Positions 41,364 to 52,778 are shown, counted from the first letter of the stretch. The stretch is 64,000 nt of DNA from Verrucomicrobiales bacterium (GCA_015075445.1 JABTUJ010000027.1:1-64000), one strand, 5' to 3'. A program made the numbers and translations. The notes: a model not told the origin generated them from the sequence alone.

Positions 41364-44252
41364 CTACCGTGGCCGGAAGGGCGCGGAGCTTGGCGGAGCA
41401 CCATCCACTGGGGTCCGCCGGGCCGCATCTTCCTGCATCCAGCGGCGCAGCAGTTCCGGGTCGTCCATGCGGGGGTAATCCTGCACCGCTTCCCAATTGA
41501 ACTCCTCGTCCAGCGGGTCATAGGCGCGGGCCGGATCGAAGAGCCGCGGATGCACGGCGACCGCCTCGTACGGGGAGAAGTCGGGGGTCGCCGTGAACAT
41601 GTCCGACAGATCGCTGGCCATCGCGTCGTACTGGTTGATCGAGGGCAGGCCCTGAATCAGGTTGATGGTCTTGAGGATCGAAGGAATCGAGGTATGCACG
41701 CGGGAGACATGACCGCGGCGGGCGTAGGGGCTGATGACCAGGCAGAGACTGCGATGATGATCCACATGATCCCGCCCGTTTTGCGCGTCGTCCTCGGTGA
41801 CGAAGATCGCCATCTCCTTCCAGTAGGGCGTGTGACTCAGCCGCTGCACCACGCGGCCCAAGGCCAGATCGTTATCCGCCATGTAGGAGGCAAAGTAGGG
41901 GTAGCCCTCCCTCGGACGTTCCGCGGCCCCGTGGTCATTGGGCAACGACATCGTGATGATCCGCGGGAAGGGTTCGCGTCCCGACAGCCAGCGCTCCTGC
42001 AGGTCCAACTCGAACATGTCCACCCGGAACTGGTCGGGGATGTTGGTGTTGTAAGTGGCGAAACGGCGGGAGGTCCGTTCGAATAGCGGGGCGGGCAACG
42101 GATAGTTCGCCGCAATCTTGACGCCGGTGAGCTTGAACGCCACCCCGCCGTCCTCCGCTACGCCCGGCATTTCGAAGCCGAGGCCGAAATTGAAGAAGTC
42201 CACGCCGTGTCGCGCGAAGTGGTCCCACAAGCTGCCCGCCTCCAGATAGTCCTCGGGGATTAAGCCGGCCGAGGCACCCGTCACGGCGAGACGGCCCGGC
42301 GCGGTGGACTCGAGCAGATGGCGCCGCCGGTCGCCATAGGAAGCGGCCGTGCTCGTTTCGCAGAAGACACCCGGATAGACGCCCTGCAACCAGCGATGCC
42401 CGTCCGCCGAGTGATCCGAATCACAGTAGAAATTGTCCGAAGCGGCAAACCGGCGTGCCAGGACCTGGTGGTTCGGCATCACGTTCACGTGCTCGAGCAC
42501 ATCGTCCGGACGCTGCTCCGAACGCACGGTGGCATCCAGGCCGAAGTCCGCCAGACTGGGCTCTCCGCGTCCGCCCGCGAGCTCACCATAGACCTGGTCG
42601 TAGGTCCGGTTCTCCTTGGCGATGAACACCGTGTACCGGATCGGCGAGTCATAGGCGCCCCGATAGGGTGGAACGGGATTACGCTCCGGGGTCTCCCAAG
42701 GCCGGGCCAGGCCAAGGCGCACGTTGTTCTCGATCACCTGCGCCGTCTCCCCCGGCAACTGACTGTCCAGCGGCAGCTTGAGGATGGAGACCGTGCCCCG
42801 CATCAGGTTGCCGATCCCGGAGCGTCCACCCAAGTCCACCCCGGGCCCGCCGTTCGGCCCCGCGCCGAACCCCTTGGCGTTGGCGACCAACAGATGCGTT
42901 CCGTCCGGCGAGACGGCCACCTTGCTCGGGAACCAACCCACGGGGATATGGCCCAGCACCTTGAGTGTCTCGGTGTCGATCACCCCCACCGCATTGATGC
43001 CGGCCTCCGCCACATACAACCGCCGGCCATCGGATGACAGCGCCAGGCCAAACGGGATGATCCCACGCAGCCGGTCCAGGGGCGGTGGCAGGCGCAATGG
43101 GATCTCGCCCTCGACCTGGTGGGTGCGCGCCCCGATCACCGAAATCGAGTCATTGTTCCCGTTGGAGACAAACACCCGTCGGCCGTCACATACCGTGGAG
43201 TTCGGCGCGGCGCCGCCCAAGACGGGGATGCCTTCCACGGGCTCGCCCACGGGAACCCCGGTCTTGACCCGCGCGATCACCCGGCCGCGCCCCGGTTCTC
43301 GAATGTCAATCGCGTACACCGAGACCGACTCCTCCGCGTTCGCCTCGCCCAGGCCGGGGACGCGGATGCCGTCCACCTGGGTCCCTTCCCGCATTTCCTT
43401 CGAGCCGTAGGCGAATGGCGGAAACGAGAGACCGGTCTCCGCGAACCGTTGCGGATCGAAGCCCGCGACGGCGCTGTACTCAAACATCCCGATGTTCGCC
43501 ACATACAGCCTCGCTCCGTCGGGCGCGCACGCGATGCCGAAGGGATAGCGGCCCACGGGAATGACTTCGATGATCTCGCGGCGTTGTGTGTCAATGCCCA
43601 CCACCCGGAAGTTCATCTGGTCCACCACATAGAGACGCGAACCGTCCGGCGTCAACGTCAGGTCTCCCGTGTAACTGTCCTGCCAGTCTCGGTCCCGGAA
43701 GACGCCGTTGAGAGGCATCGTATGCAACCGCTCGCGCCGCACGTAATCCCAGACCATCACGGTGCCATCGTCACCGCCGGAAGCGTAGAAATGCGTCGTC
43801 GCCGGCGCTGCCGGAACGGCGAGGCCCATGAAACAGGCGTTCAACACCCCGGCATCTGTCTTGACACCCTCGGGGATCGAGTCGAGTTGCGGCTGCGATT
43901 CGAGCGGGTTCCGGAGGATGGAGAAGGAGAACGGCTCGGTCCCGCTGTTGGCGGTGATCAGGACGCGGGCGTCGGGCGCCAGGACCATGCCGTAGGGATG
44001 CGGTTCGACGAGCCATTGACGACCGCGGGGCGTCAGCACCCGCCCATTCGGTAGGACGGTGAGACCGCCGGGGTTGATCTGGCAGTAGAGCGTGCCGGCC
44101 GGCGCCGTCATGACCACCCGCCGGGTGAGATCCAACTCCCGGTGGTTCTCCGACGTCTCCGCGGCGCTCGCCCTGAAGCAGCCCTGCCCGGGACTGCAAG
44201 TGGCGGCGGTGAGTGCGGCAAGGGTGCGCCAGAGCGAAGGGAGGCTGAACAT
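41364..44252 (-). CDS. exported YVTN beta-propeller + phosphoesterase-family protein
   Basis: A 962-residue protein starting MFSLPSLWRTLAALTAATCS (signal peptide). Residues ~60-510 are a YVTN-type beta-propeller: LTLTPDGSRLYVVDQMNFRV, FGIACAPDGARLYVANIGMF, RVFVSNGNNDSISVIGARTH, FGLALSSDGRRLYVAEAGIN, KVAVSPDGTHLLVANAKGFG. From about 590 a phospholipase-C-type phosphoesterase follows: YTVFIAKENRTYDQVYGELA, NHQVLARRFAASDNFYCDSD, HSADGHRWLQGVYPGV, MAIFVTEDDAQNGRDHVDHH. The family cleaves phosphodiesters and is metal dependent. It is divergent from the phosphatase fusion starting at 44516, so both may serve phosphorus scavenging. Confidence 0.85.
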   Translation of the reverse strand: MFSLPSLWRTLAALTAATCSPGQGCFRASAAETSENHRELDLTRRVVMTAPAGTLYCQINPGGLTVLPNGRVLTPRGRQWLVEPHPYGMVLAPDARVLITANSGTEPFSFSILRNPLESQPQLDSIPEGVKTDAGVLNACFMGLAVPAAPATTHFYASGGDDGTVMVWDYVRRERLHTMPLNGVFRDRDWQDSYTGDLTLTPDGSRLYVVDQMNFRVVGIDTQRREIIEVIPVGRYPFGIACAPDGARLYVANIGMFEYSAVAGFDPQRFAETGLSFPPFAYGSKEMREGTQVDGIRVPGLGEANAEESVSVYAIDIREPGRGRVIARVKTGVPVGEPVEGIPVLGGAAPNSTVCDGRRVFVSNGNNDSISVIGARTHQVEGEIPLRLPPPLDRLRGIIPFGLALSSDGRRLYVAEAGINAVGVIDTETLKVLGHIPVGWFPSKVAVSPDGTHLLVANAKGFGAGPNGGPGVDLGGRSGIGNLMRGTVSILKLPLDSQLPGETAQVIENNVRLGLARPWETPERNPVPPYRGAYDSPIRYTVFIAKENRTYDQVYGELAGGRGEPSLADFGLDATVRSEQRPDDVLEHVNVMPNHQVLARRFAASDNFYCDSDHSADGHRWLQGVYPGVFCETSTAASYGDRRRHLLESTAPGRLAVTGASAGLIPEDYLEAGSLWDHFARHGVDFFNFGLGFEMPGVAEDGGVAFKLTGVKIAANYPLPAPLFERTSRRFATYNTNIPDQFRVDMFELDLQERWLSGREPFPRIITMSLPNDHGAAERPREGYPYFASYMADNDLALGRVVQRLSHTPYWKEMAIFVTEDDAQNGRDHVDHHRSLCLVISPYARRGHVSRVHTSIPSILKTINLIQGLPSINQYDAMASDLSDMFTATPDFSPYEAVAVHPRLFDPARAYDPLDEEFNWEAVQDYPRMDDPELLRRWMQEDAARRTPVDGAPPSSAPFRPR

Positions 44253-44515
44253 ACCGGTCCAATACGTGAACGCGACGGCGGTCGGTCGTCCAGCTCCCCG
44301 TCGTGACGTTCCGGTGACGATGCCTGGGGGTACCGATCGGTTGGGGTGCCAGCCTGGTTTCTCCCAAACGTCACGCAGTGCCCACGCGGACGTAACCACG
44401 AGGTGCCATTCTGCTTCCCGGCGCATGGGCTGCGGGCCGGGGTCAGCGGGCCGATCCGCGCCGCAAGATGCCCCGGCCCAGCCGGCGACGCCCCCGAACG
44501 TAACCGACCCAGACT

Positions 44516-47500
44516 ATGCGCATGCTGACACTGACGGAACGGTCTCTCCTTGGCCTGATTCTCTTCGCCGCGGCCGCGCCGCTGACCGCCCAGCCAACGC
44601 CCAGTTTTCCTCAATCCGTCGCCTCGGGTGACCCGCTCCCCGACAGCGTGGTGGTGTGGACTCGCGTGGTGGACGCCGCCCTTGCCGGCACCGATCTGCC
44701 CGTGACCCTCGAGTTGGCCGCCACGCCCGACTTCAGTCCGGTGCTGGTGCAGCGAACAGAGCTTCTGGCGCGAACCGTTCACGATGGTTGCGTCAAGGTG
44801 CGAGTGAACGGGTTGCAGCCCGGCACACTACTGGTATCGCTTCACCTACGGGGCCAGCCGCAGCGCCATCGGGCGCACCAAGACCGCGCCCGCGCCCCAC
44901 CAGTCGCCCGCGGTTCGCTTCGCGTTTCTCAACTGCCAGGATTATGTCGGTCGGTACTACAACACGTTGTCCCACTTGGTGACGCACGAGCCCGACAACC
45001 TCGACTTCGTGGTCTACCTGGGTGATTACGTGTACGAGACCACCGGCGATCCCTCCTTCCAGACGACCGGTGGCACGCGCCAGATCGAGTTCGCGGACGA
45101 GGCGGGCGCGATTGAACTCGGCTCGGCCGAAGCGCCGTATTTCGCTGCCGCCAGCCTGGACAACTACCGGCAACTCTACCGCACCTATCGTTCGGACCGT
45201 CTGTTGCAGCGGGTCCATGAGCTCTTTCCGGTCATCGCCATCTGGGACGACCACGAGTACTCGAACGACCACTGGCAGGAGACCGCCACTTACTTCGACG
45301 GCCGCCAAGTCGAGGCCAGCGTCTCCCGCAAACGCAACGCCGAGCAGGCCTTCTACGAATACCTTCCGATCGACGTGGGTCTCGATGACCGCGGCGTGCA
45401 GGTGGACGACACCGTCCTGTTCCCGAACACGCGTATCTATCGCGACTTCCAGTTTGGCCAACGCCTGCACCTTCTGGTGACGGATTTTCGCACCTATCGT
45501 CCGGACCATCTGGTGGCCGAAGACGCCTTCCCCGGCGAGGTGGTGCTGGATGAAGCCACGGCCTCGGCCATGCTCGGCGCGGGTTGGGCGAGTGCCCGGG
45601 CCAGCTTCGACCCCTACGTGGACGTTGACGAGCCGGCCCATGCCGCGTTGAAGGCCGGCCTGGTCCAGATCGCCACCGGCGCCTACCTCGTCGAGGGATT
45701 GGACGCCACCACGGCGGCCGCCCGGGCGACGCAGGCGGTCAAGGGCAACCTCAGTGCCGCGTACCTCAACGGACTCTTTCAGGCGGCCGGCCAACCGGTG
45801 CCACTCCCGCCTGAATTCGTGGCGACCTTGCCGCGCGGGCTGTCGTATCTGCTGCTGGGCAAGCAGGCGCTCTTCAGCTCCTTCGGCTCGCGGTATCTGG
45901 TGCCGCGCCCGACCTACCAGCTCTACGCGGCCTACCGGCCATGCAGAACGCGGCCAGCCAGGATGCCTACGGCCCGGCCCAGTCCGCCCTGGCTCGCCAG
46001 CACCCTCGGCGCGAGCACCGCGCAATGGAAGGTGGTGGGCAGCTCGGTGTCCTTCGCGCCCCTGGTGTTTGACTTCGCCAACCCGCCCCTGCCGCTCCCC
46101 CCGGAGTTTCCCCTCGAGCTCCGGACCCAGCTCCAGCTCAATGCGGATGACTGGGACGGCTTCCCGAACGGACGCCAGGCGGTGGTGGACCTTCTGGCGC
46201 AGCACAACGCCGCGATCATCTCCGGCGACATTCACGCCTCCTTTGTCAGCCGCCATGTCGCCACCAGCGGCCGGACCGTCCCCGAGTTCACCGGGACCTC
46301 GGTTTCATCCGAAACCTTCCGCGAGGAGCTGCAAAGCGAAGTGAACGACAATCCCGCGCTGGATGACTTGCCGGGCGTCGAGCAACTGCTGGCCGCGACC
46401 GATTTCCTGCTCCGGGACGCGTCCACCCGCCTGCCCGAGTCAGACCTCCTGAGCTCGGTCACCGACGCGAACGGCTACGTGATCATGGAGGCCGGCCCTG
46501 ACTTGCTGCAGGCCGTCTATCGCCACCTGCCGGGCACTTGGGTCGAGCAGGACTTGACCGCGCTCGCGAACGCCGGCCGGCTGGACGCGGCCATGAGCGA
46601 ATCGCGCTATGCCGCCACGGCCAGCACGGGAGGCGGGCTCGCCGTCGCCGAACTCCCTTCGACCGCCGCCAACTTCCGGCTCCAACTGCTTCACGCTTCC
46701 GACCTCGAGGGGGGTGTGGACGCCATCGAAGACGCGCCGAACTTCGCCGCCATCGTGGACCGGTTCACGCAGACCGACCTCCCCACGCTCATCCTCGGCG
46801 CCGGCGACGGCTACATCCCGGGCCCCTTCTTTTCCGCGGCGGGCGACCCCGCCTTGCGCGGCCCGCTCGACGCCGTCACCGAGGCCTACACCGGTGTGTC
46901 CGGGCTCGACATCCGGGAAGCTGCCGGACGCGCCGACATCACCATCATGAACTTGATCGGGTTCGACGCCAGCGCGCTGGGCAATCATGAATTCGATGCC
47001 GGCACACCCGTCCTCCGCGAACTCCTGGGCACCGACATCCGCGGCACCACACCGGGCACGGTGCGCTGGCTCGGAACCCAGTTCCCCTACCTCAGCGCCA
47101 ACCTCGATTTCACGCCGGACAGCAACCTGGCGCCGATCTACACCCCCGTCGGCACCCTCCCCACCACCAGCTTTCAGTCCCGGGCCGACGACCTGGTCAA
47201 CGCCAGTAAAGCACCCAAGCTCGCGCCGTCGGCCATCGTCATCCGCAACGGGCATAAGATCGGCATCGTGGGCGCCACCACGCCGCTGTTGGCCCAGATC
47301 TCCTCGCCCGGCGCCACCGCCGTCAAGCATCCCGGCGCCGGCTCGAACGACATGCCCAAGCTGGCCGCGATTCTCCAGCCGGTGATTGACGCGTTGCGGG
47401 CCGACGGCGCCAACAAGATCGTGCTCGTCACCCACCTCCAGCAGCTTGCCCTGGAACAGGAATTGGTGCCGCTGTTGCGCGGGGTGGACCTGTGCGTCGC

Positions 47501-48910
47501 GGGCGGTTCCGACTCGATCCTCGCCAACTCGGGGACCCCCTTGCGCGCCGGGGACACTGCGGTGGGGCCGTACCCCATCGTAACGCAGAACGCGGAGGGA
47601 GAGCCGGCCCTGATCGTGAGCACCGACGGCCAGTACAAGTACGTGGGCCGGCTGGTCGTCGAGTTCGATGCGGCGGGCAAGGTGCTCCCGGCCTCGATTG
47701 ACACCGGCGCAAGCGGGCCCTGGAAGACCGACGCCGAGGGCGTGCAGGCCGTGTGGGGCGAGCCGACGCCCGCGTTCGCCCCCGGCACCCGCGGCGGCCT
47801 CGTCAAACAGGTGACCGATGCCGTTCTGGGTGTCGTCACCGCGAAGGACGCCAACATCCTCGCCAGGCCCGTGTCTTCCTCGAAGGCCGACGCGTGGCCG
47901 TCCGCACTGAACAGACCAACCTCGGCGATCTCTCGGCCGACGCCAATCTCGCGCTGGCCCGGACCTACGACCCGGCCACGGCCGTCTCGATCAAGAATGG
48001 TGGTGGCATCCGCGCCGAGATCGGAGTCGTGGACGGTTACACTGGCGAACTCCTCCCCACGGCAGCAAACCCTCTCTCCGGCAAGCAGGCCGGCGAACTC
48101 TCCCAACTTGATGTCGAGAACTCGCTGCGCTTCAACAACACCCTCGCCCTGCTGACCGTCAGCGCCGCGGAACTCCGCAACCTCCTCGAACACGGTGTCG
48201 CGGCCTCCCGCCCGGGCGCCACCCCGGGCCAGTTCCCGCAAGTGGGCGGGCTGGCGTTCAGCTACGACCTCACGCGCACGGCGATCCGCTTTGACACCAA
48301 CGGCAACGTCACGACCCCCGGAGAACGCGTCCGCCGCCTCGCCCTGGTGAACGCCGCCGGCCACGAGACCGATGTGCTCGCCGAGCAGGGACAGGTGGTC
48401 GGCGACCCGCACCGCCCGATCCGCGTGGTCACGCTGAACTTCCTGGCCAATCCGCAGGCGGCCAGTCCCGGCCTCGGTGGCGATGGCTATCCCTTCCCGG
48501 CTTACGCGGAAGACCTCGTGGACCTCACGAAGGTGCTCACCGATGCCGGACTGGCTTCGTTTGCAGCGCCGGGCTCCGAGCAAGACGCGCTGGCTGAGTT
48601 CCTGAAGGCGAACTACGCGGCGACCCCCTATGCCCTGGAGGACACGGACCTCATCAGCGACTACCGCATCGTGAACCTCGTGGCGATGGCGCCCGTGGTC
48701 ACGGGCCTGGCCCTGACCGCCGACCGCGTCGAGATTCTGCTCCCGACGGTGGCAGGACGGCTCTATGTGGTGGAGCACGCGGAGGAGGTGGCCGGTCCCT
48801 GGGAGGCCCTGCCCAGTGGGCTGGTCCGGGGCGACGGCCAGGTGGCCAGGGTTCAGGACTCGGGCGCCGGATTCCTCCACCGGTTCTACCGTGTTTCCCT
48901 CGTCGAGTAG
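44516..48910 (+). CDS. PhoD-type phosphatase fused to UshA-type 5'-nucleotidase, reading frame broken
   Basis: The start gives a signal peptide (SLLGLILFAAAAPLTAQ) and FPQSVASGDPLPDSVVVWTR, the PhoD N-terminal domain. At about 44828 the frame shifts, and the metallophosphatase core follows: FAFLNCQDYVGRYYNTLSHL, FVVYLGDYVYETTG, FPVIAIWDDHEYSND, IISGDIHASF. Two compensating shifts bracket 45938-46003, where the other frame reads AMQNAASQDAYGPAQSALAR. From about 46680 a second enzyme begins in the same frame: LQLLHASDLEGGVDAIEDA, FDASALGNHEFDAGTPVL, IGIVGATTPLLAQI, then after a shift near 47868 VSIKNGGGIRAEIGVV and a 5'-nucleotidase C-terminal domain. It ends in the HRFYRVSLVE module seen in the giant beta-helix protein. 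Exported phosphate-releasing enzyme, possibly inactive as sequenced. Confidence 0.75.
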
Positions 48911-49088
48911 TCCGTTGTCGTTCGTTCCGACGTCCAGGCCATCTTCATCCCCACCGCCAGCGAGTCGGGCGGAACCGGTGGCGGGCTGATTCAACCGAAG
49001 CATCGCCCCGCCCGGGGCGAACGCTGTCTTGGCGCGGCTGACCTTTCTCTGTAACCTCGGCCTGCCGATTCCACAGGAAGGACTCGGT

Positions 49089-52000
49089 ATGCAAGACACA
49101 ATCACACCTGCCCGCTGCCCCAAGTGTGGGGATCCGATCCCCGCCGAGGCTCGGCAGGGCGTCTGCCCGAAGTGCGCGCTGGCCGCGGCGGCCATCGCGA
49201 CGGAGGTAGGTCAACCTGCCGGGGATCGCCCACCGCCCCCTTCGTGGGAGACGGTGGCGGCCGCCTTCCCCCATCTTGAGATTCTCGGGTTGATCGGCAC
49301 CGGCGGCATGGGCGCCGTCTTTAAGGCCCGCCAACGCCGGCTCGACCGGGTGGTCGCGCTGAAGCTGCTGACACCGGCTCTGGCCGGTTCGTCCGCGTTC
49401 GCCGAGCGCTTCCACCGCGAGGCCCGCGTGCTGGCCCGGCTGAACCATCCGGGCATCGTGAGCGTTCACGATTACGGCGAGGCCGGCGGGTTCTTCTACT
49501 TGCTGATGGAGTATGTCGACGGGGTGAACCTCCGTCAGGCCATGCAGGCCGGCCGGTTCACGCCGGCGCAGGCGCTGGCGCTCGTGCCCAGGATCTGCGA
49601 AGCGCTCCAGTTCGCCCACGACGAAGGCATCCTCCACCGCGACATCAAGCCGGAGAACCTCCTGCTCGACACCCGCGGCCGGATCAAGATCGTGGACTTC
49701 GGCATCGCCAAGCTGATCGGCGACCGGACCAAAGACACCACGCTCACCGCCCGCGGCCTCGCGGTCGGCACGCCGCATTACATGGCGCCGGAGCAACTCG
49801 AGCATCCGCAGGACGTGGACCAGCGGGCGGACATCTACTCCCTGGGCGTTGTGTTCTACGAGATGCTCACGGGCGAATTGCCCCTCGGGCGGTTCGCGCC
49901 GCCGTCGCAGAAGACGCCGGTGGATCCCCGGGTGGATGACGTCGTGCTGCGGGCGCTGGAGAAGGAGCGGGAACGGCGGCAGCACAACGTCACCGAGGTG
50001 AAGACCGGGGTCGAGCAAATCACCGGGACGCCGGCGTCGTCGCCGCCCTCCCCGGAGGCTGTGCCGGCGCCGTCTGCCCCGCCCCCCAAGACCTCCCTCT
50101 GCTACGTGTCCACGCCGGAGTATCTGCGAACCCTTCGCGGACGATTCGTCTACATCTACCAAGGCAACGGGCAGCTACGACTCGACGATCGCAACCTCAG
50201 CTTTAACAGCGGGTGGCACAGCGTGACGATCCCGCTGACGTCCATCGGTTCCCTGGCGCGTGGAGAGCACTCCCTGGCAGCCAAGCCCATCCCGCTGCAC
50301 TATCTCGAGGTGGCCTTCGAGGACCACGGCACGACGCGCACGCTGCTCTTCACGCCGACGCGTAGTGGCTTGCTCCCCGCGTGGGAAACGAACCAGGACG
50401 TGGCCGAATGGCTCAACGCCATTCAGACCGCCGCGGAGAGGGCGACCGGCCGGCCGTTGCCCTTGAGCCGGTCGTCCGGTACCGGCCGCGGTTGGGGCGA
50501 GCTGGTCAAGACCTGGGGCCTGACCGTCCTGATCTGTTCGCTGGTCTTCCTCGCCATTCCCATCGTCGTGGAGCAGCGCCTGCCCAATCGCTGGACCGAC
50601 TACCTTCCCGGACCCCTGCTCGCAGTGATTTCGCTGGGCCTCGGGCTCAGCCTGCGCGCTTGGACGGAACGTCGTGCCTTGACGCAGGGAAACCTGGACG
50701 AACTGACGCACCTGCCGGGGAGCTCAGCCTCCCGAGCGGGCGGCCCAGCAGGCATAGCGGCACCGCAAGTTTCCGCCGTCGGTCCAACGAACACGGCCAG
50801 GGCTGCTAAGCTGGGATGGAATCTGTTCTACCTGCTGATGTTCCTGGCGCTGTGCTTTCTGATGATCGGACCGTGGATCGGAGATTTCACCGGTCGCCCG
50901 TTTCCCTCTCCGATGCCGGAGCCGGTGGGGAAGCCAGTGGCTTTGCTCACGTTGCTGCTGGTCGTGTATGGGGCCGTGCAAAAGTCCTGGCGATTGTCCA
51001 GGCCCGGGCAACCCGGGGCGAGGGGTGAGTCGTCTCCCTTCGCGCGCGATCCACGAGCCCTCAGTCGAACGTGGCTGTCGCTACCCGCGTCGGCCCGCCG
51101 GGGCGTGCGAATCACGCTGGCCTTGATCGCGTTCATGCTGGCGGTCGTGTTCGCGTCCTTTGAGAAGTCCGAGGACGACGCCCGCCACCGCTGGAGTGTC
51201 GGCGCATTTCAACCGTGGCTGGTGAACTGGCTGGCGAATCCGCCATCCGGCGTCCGGGGTGGAATGGAGGTCAATCTCGCGACGAGTTCGTTCGCTTGCG
51301 GACTGGCGGCGTTGCTTCTGGGCCTGCTGACCGCCCGACTGCATCGCGTCGAAGCGATGAACAGACTGCGCAACACGTCGAACGTTGCCGACCCAGTGGG
51401 TCCGTCTCTCGAGGGGGCCAGGGGTCACGGCCCCCGCGGCACGGCGGTGCTGGCAGCCCGCGTTGCCGACACGGGCCAACTCCCGGCGATCCCGACCGCT
51501 TCGACGTCCCCAGGCCGGGTTGCCGGCTGCTACTTCTCCAATCCGCAACGGATGCAGAACTGCTTCCCCGGCCCGCAGGCCCACATCTTTCAGTGCAAAG
51601 GACCGTTGCACCTCGACGGCGAAGCGCTGGTCTTCACCAGTCCGTGGCAGACGCGCGTGGTCATCCCGTGGCCGGCCATCTCCGACTTGAGCATCGGCCA
51701 GTTTCAGATGTGGACCACGCCCTGGGTGATGAAATACGCGCGCTTCCACTTTCTCTCGGTCACCTACACCGAGGCGGGCAGCTCGCGCACGGTGCACTTG
51801 ATGCCGGTGGACCCTGATGGCCTGCGCTCCGCCGGCAGTGGCGCGGCGTTGGCCCCGTGGTTCGAGGCGATTCGGCAAGCGATTGTGACCCGCACGGGTC
51901 AGTCGCCGCCGACCACCGATCCGGCCGCGCTCGCGATCTCGGCCGAGCCGAACTGGAACCGCAAGGGCTGGCCGCTTTTCCTCGGCTCTCTGGCGAGTCT

Positions 52001-52778
52001 GGGGTTGACGTGCCTGGCGATTGCTCTTGGATCGGCCGAAGCGTTGACCGTGATCCTCAGCGCCGCAACCGGGATTTTGTGGGTCGCTTCGCTGTGGTAT
52101 GCCATCGGCTTCCTTCAAGCCAATGCCGCACTCCGCCGCGGCGACTTCGACGCCGTGACCAGTGACGAACCGCCTGAGGCCGGTTCGCCGCGGGAAGCCG
52201 CGACCCGGGACCGATCGGCTTATCCCGCGCCGGCGCTGGAGCCACCCGCAACGCCGGGTGGCCCGCCGCGGTTTGCCTGGATGGCGGCGGCCAGCGCGGC
52301 CGGCTCGATCCCCGCTTGGGTGTTCGTCATCGGACTGCTCGATCGTCTGTATGATTCCCTTGGGCCGGACGGTCTACCGCCCCGCGGATTCAGCCTGCCG
52401 ATGTTTGAGCTGGTCATGTTGGGGACGGGAGGCTTTGTCGGCTTGGCCGCGTTGTGGCTCGGAAGGGCAGCCCTCTGCGCCATCCGCGCCAGCCAGGGCC
52501 GGTTGCGCGGCGCGCGACTTGCCGCCACCGGGCTGTTGGCAATCCCAGTGGGGCTGATGGTCAAGTTCCTTCCGCCGTGGTTCGCCTTCCTGGCGCGCTC
52601 GGTCGGTTGGCAGCCGTCGTCCGCGCAGGGTGAGTTTTTCACGGCCACCGTACTCGTGGGGATCCTCCTGCTGACGGCATGGGCCGGGTGGCGCCTGCGT
52701 CAGTGGGCCCGTCAGGGGGGCGCACGGGTTCGTCCCCACGCCGGCCCGATGCAGTCGGTGGCCGAAACCAAGTCGTGA
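49089..52778 (+). CDS. zinc-ribbon membrane Ser/Thr protein kinase with twin C-terminal domains
   Basis: A 1,229-residue protein. Residues ~9-30 form a double-CxxC zinc ribbon (ARCPKCGDPIPAEARQGVCP). The Hanks-type kinase (about 60-320) is complete: LIGTGGMGAVFKARQRRLDR, VALKLL lysine, GILHRDIKPENLLLD, IKIVDFGIAKL, GTPHYMAPEQLEHPQDVDQR. Two related PH-like segments follow, at ~335-460 (GRFVYIYQGNGQLRLDDRNL, VTIPLTSIGSLARGEHSLAA) and ~810-920 (AHIFQCKGPLHLDGEALVFT, WPAISDLSIGQ), each followed by transmembrane helices. The stop overlaps the GTG of an ECF sigma factor (GTGA). AGGAAGG lies upstream of the ATG. It probably phosphorylates that sigma factor or an associated regulator. Confidence 0.88.
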   Translation: MQDTITPARCPKCGDPIPAEARQGVCPKCALAAAAIATEVGQPAGDRPPPPSWETVAAAFPHLEILGLIGTGGMGAVFKARQRRLDRVVALKLLTPALAGSSAFAERFHREARVLARLNHPGIVSVHDYGEAGGFFYLLMEYVDGVNLRQAMQAGRFTPAQALALVPRICEALQFAHDEGILHRDIKPENLLLDTRGRIKIVDFGIAKLIGDRTKDTTLTARGLAVGTPHYMAPEQLEHPQDVDQRADIYSLGVVFYEMLTGELPLGRFAPPSQKTPVDPRVDDVVLRALEKERERRQHNVTEVKTGVEQITGTPASSPPSPEAVPAPSAPPPKTSLCYVSTPEYLRTLRGRFVYIYQGNGQLRLDDRNLSFNSGWHSVTIPLTSIGSLARGEHSLAAKPIPLHYLEVAFEDHGTTRTLLFTPTRSGLLPAWETNQDVAEWLNAIQTAAERATGRPLPLSRSSGTGRGWGELVKTWGLTVLICSLVFLAIPIVVEQRLPNRWTDYLPGPLLAVISLGLGLSLRAWTERRALTQGNLDELTHLPGSSASRAGGPAGIAAPQVSAVGPTNTARAAKLGWNLFYLLMFLALCFLMIGPWIGDFTGRPFPSPMPEPVGKPVALLTLLLVVYGAVQKSWRLSRPGQPGARGESSPFARDPRALSRTWLSLPASARRGVRITLALIAFMLAVVFASFEKSEDDARHRWSVGAFQPWLVNWLANPPSGVRGGMEVNLATSSFACGLAALLLGLLTARLHRVEAMNRLRNTSNVADPVGPSLEGARGHGPRGTAVLAARVADTGQLPAIPTASTSPGRVAGCYFSNPQRMQNCFPGPQAHIFQCKGPLHLDGEALVFTSPWQTRVVIPWPAISDLSIGQFQMWTTPWVMKYARFHFLSVTYTEAGSSRTVHLMPVDPDGLRSAGSGAALAPWFEAIRQAIVTRTGQSPPTTDPAALAISAEPNWNRKGWPLFLGSLASLGLTCLAIALGSAEALTVILSAATGILWVASLWYAIGFLQANAALRRGDFDAVTSDEPPEAGSPREAATRDRSAYPAPALEPPATPGGPPRFAWMAAASAAGSIPAWVFVIGLLDRLYDSLGPDGLPPRGFSLPMFELVMLGTGGFVGLAALWLGRAALCAIRASQGRLRGARLAATGLLAIPVGLMVKFLPPWFAFLARSVGWQPSSAQGEFFTATVLVGILLLTAWAGWRLRQWARQGGARVRPHAGPMQSVAETKS

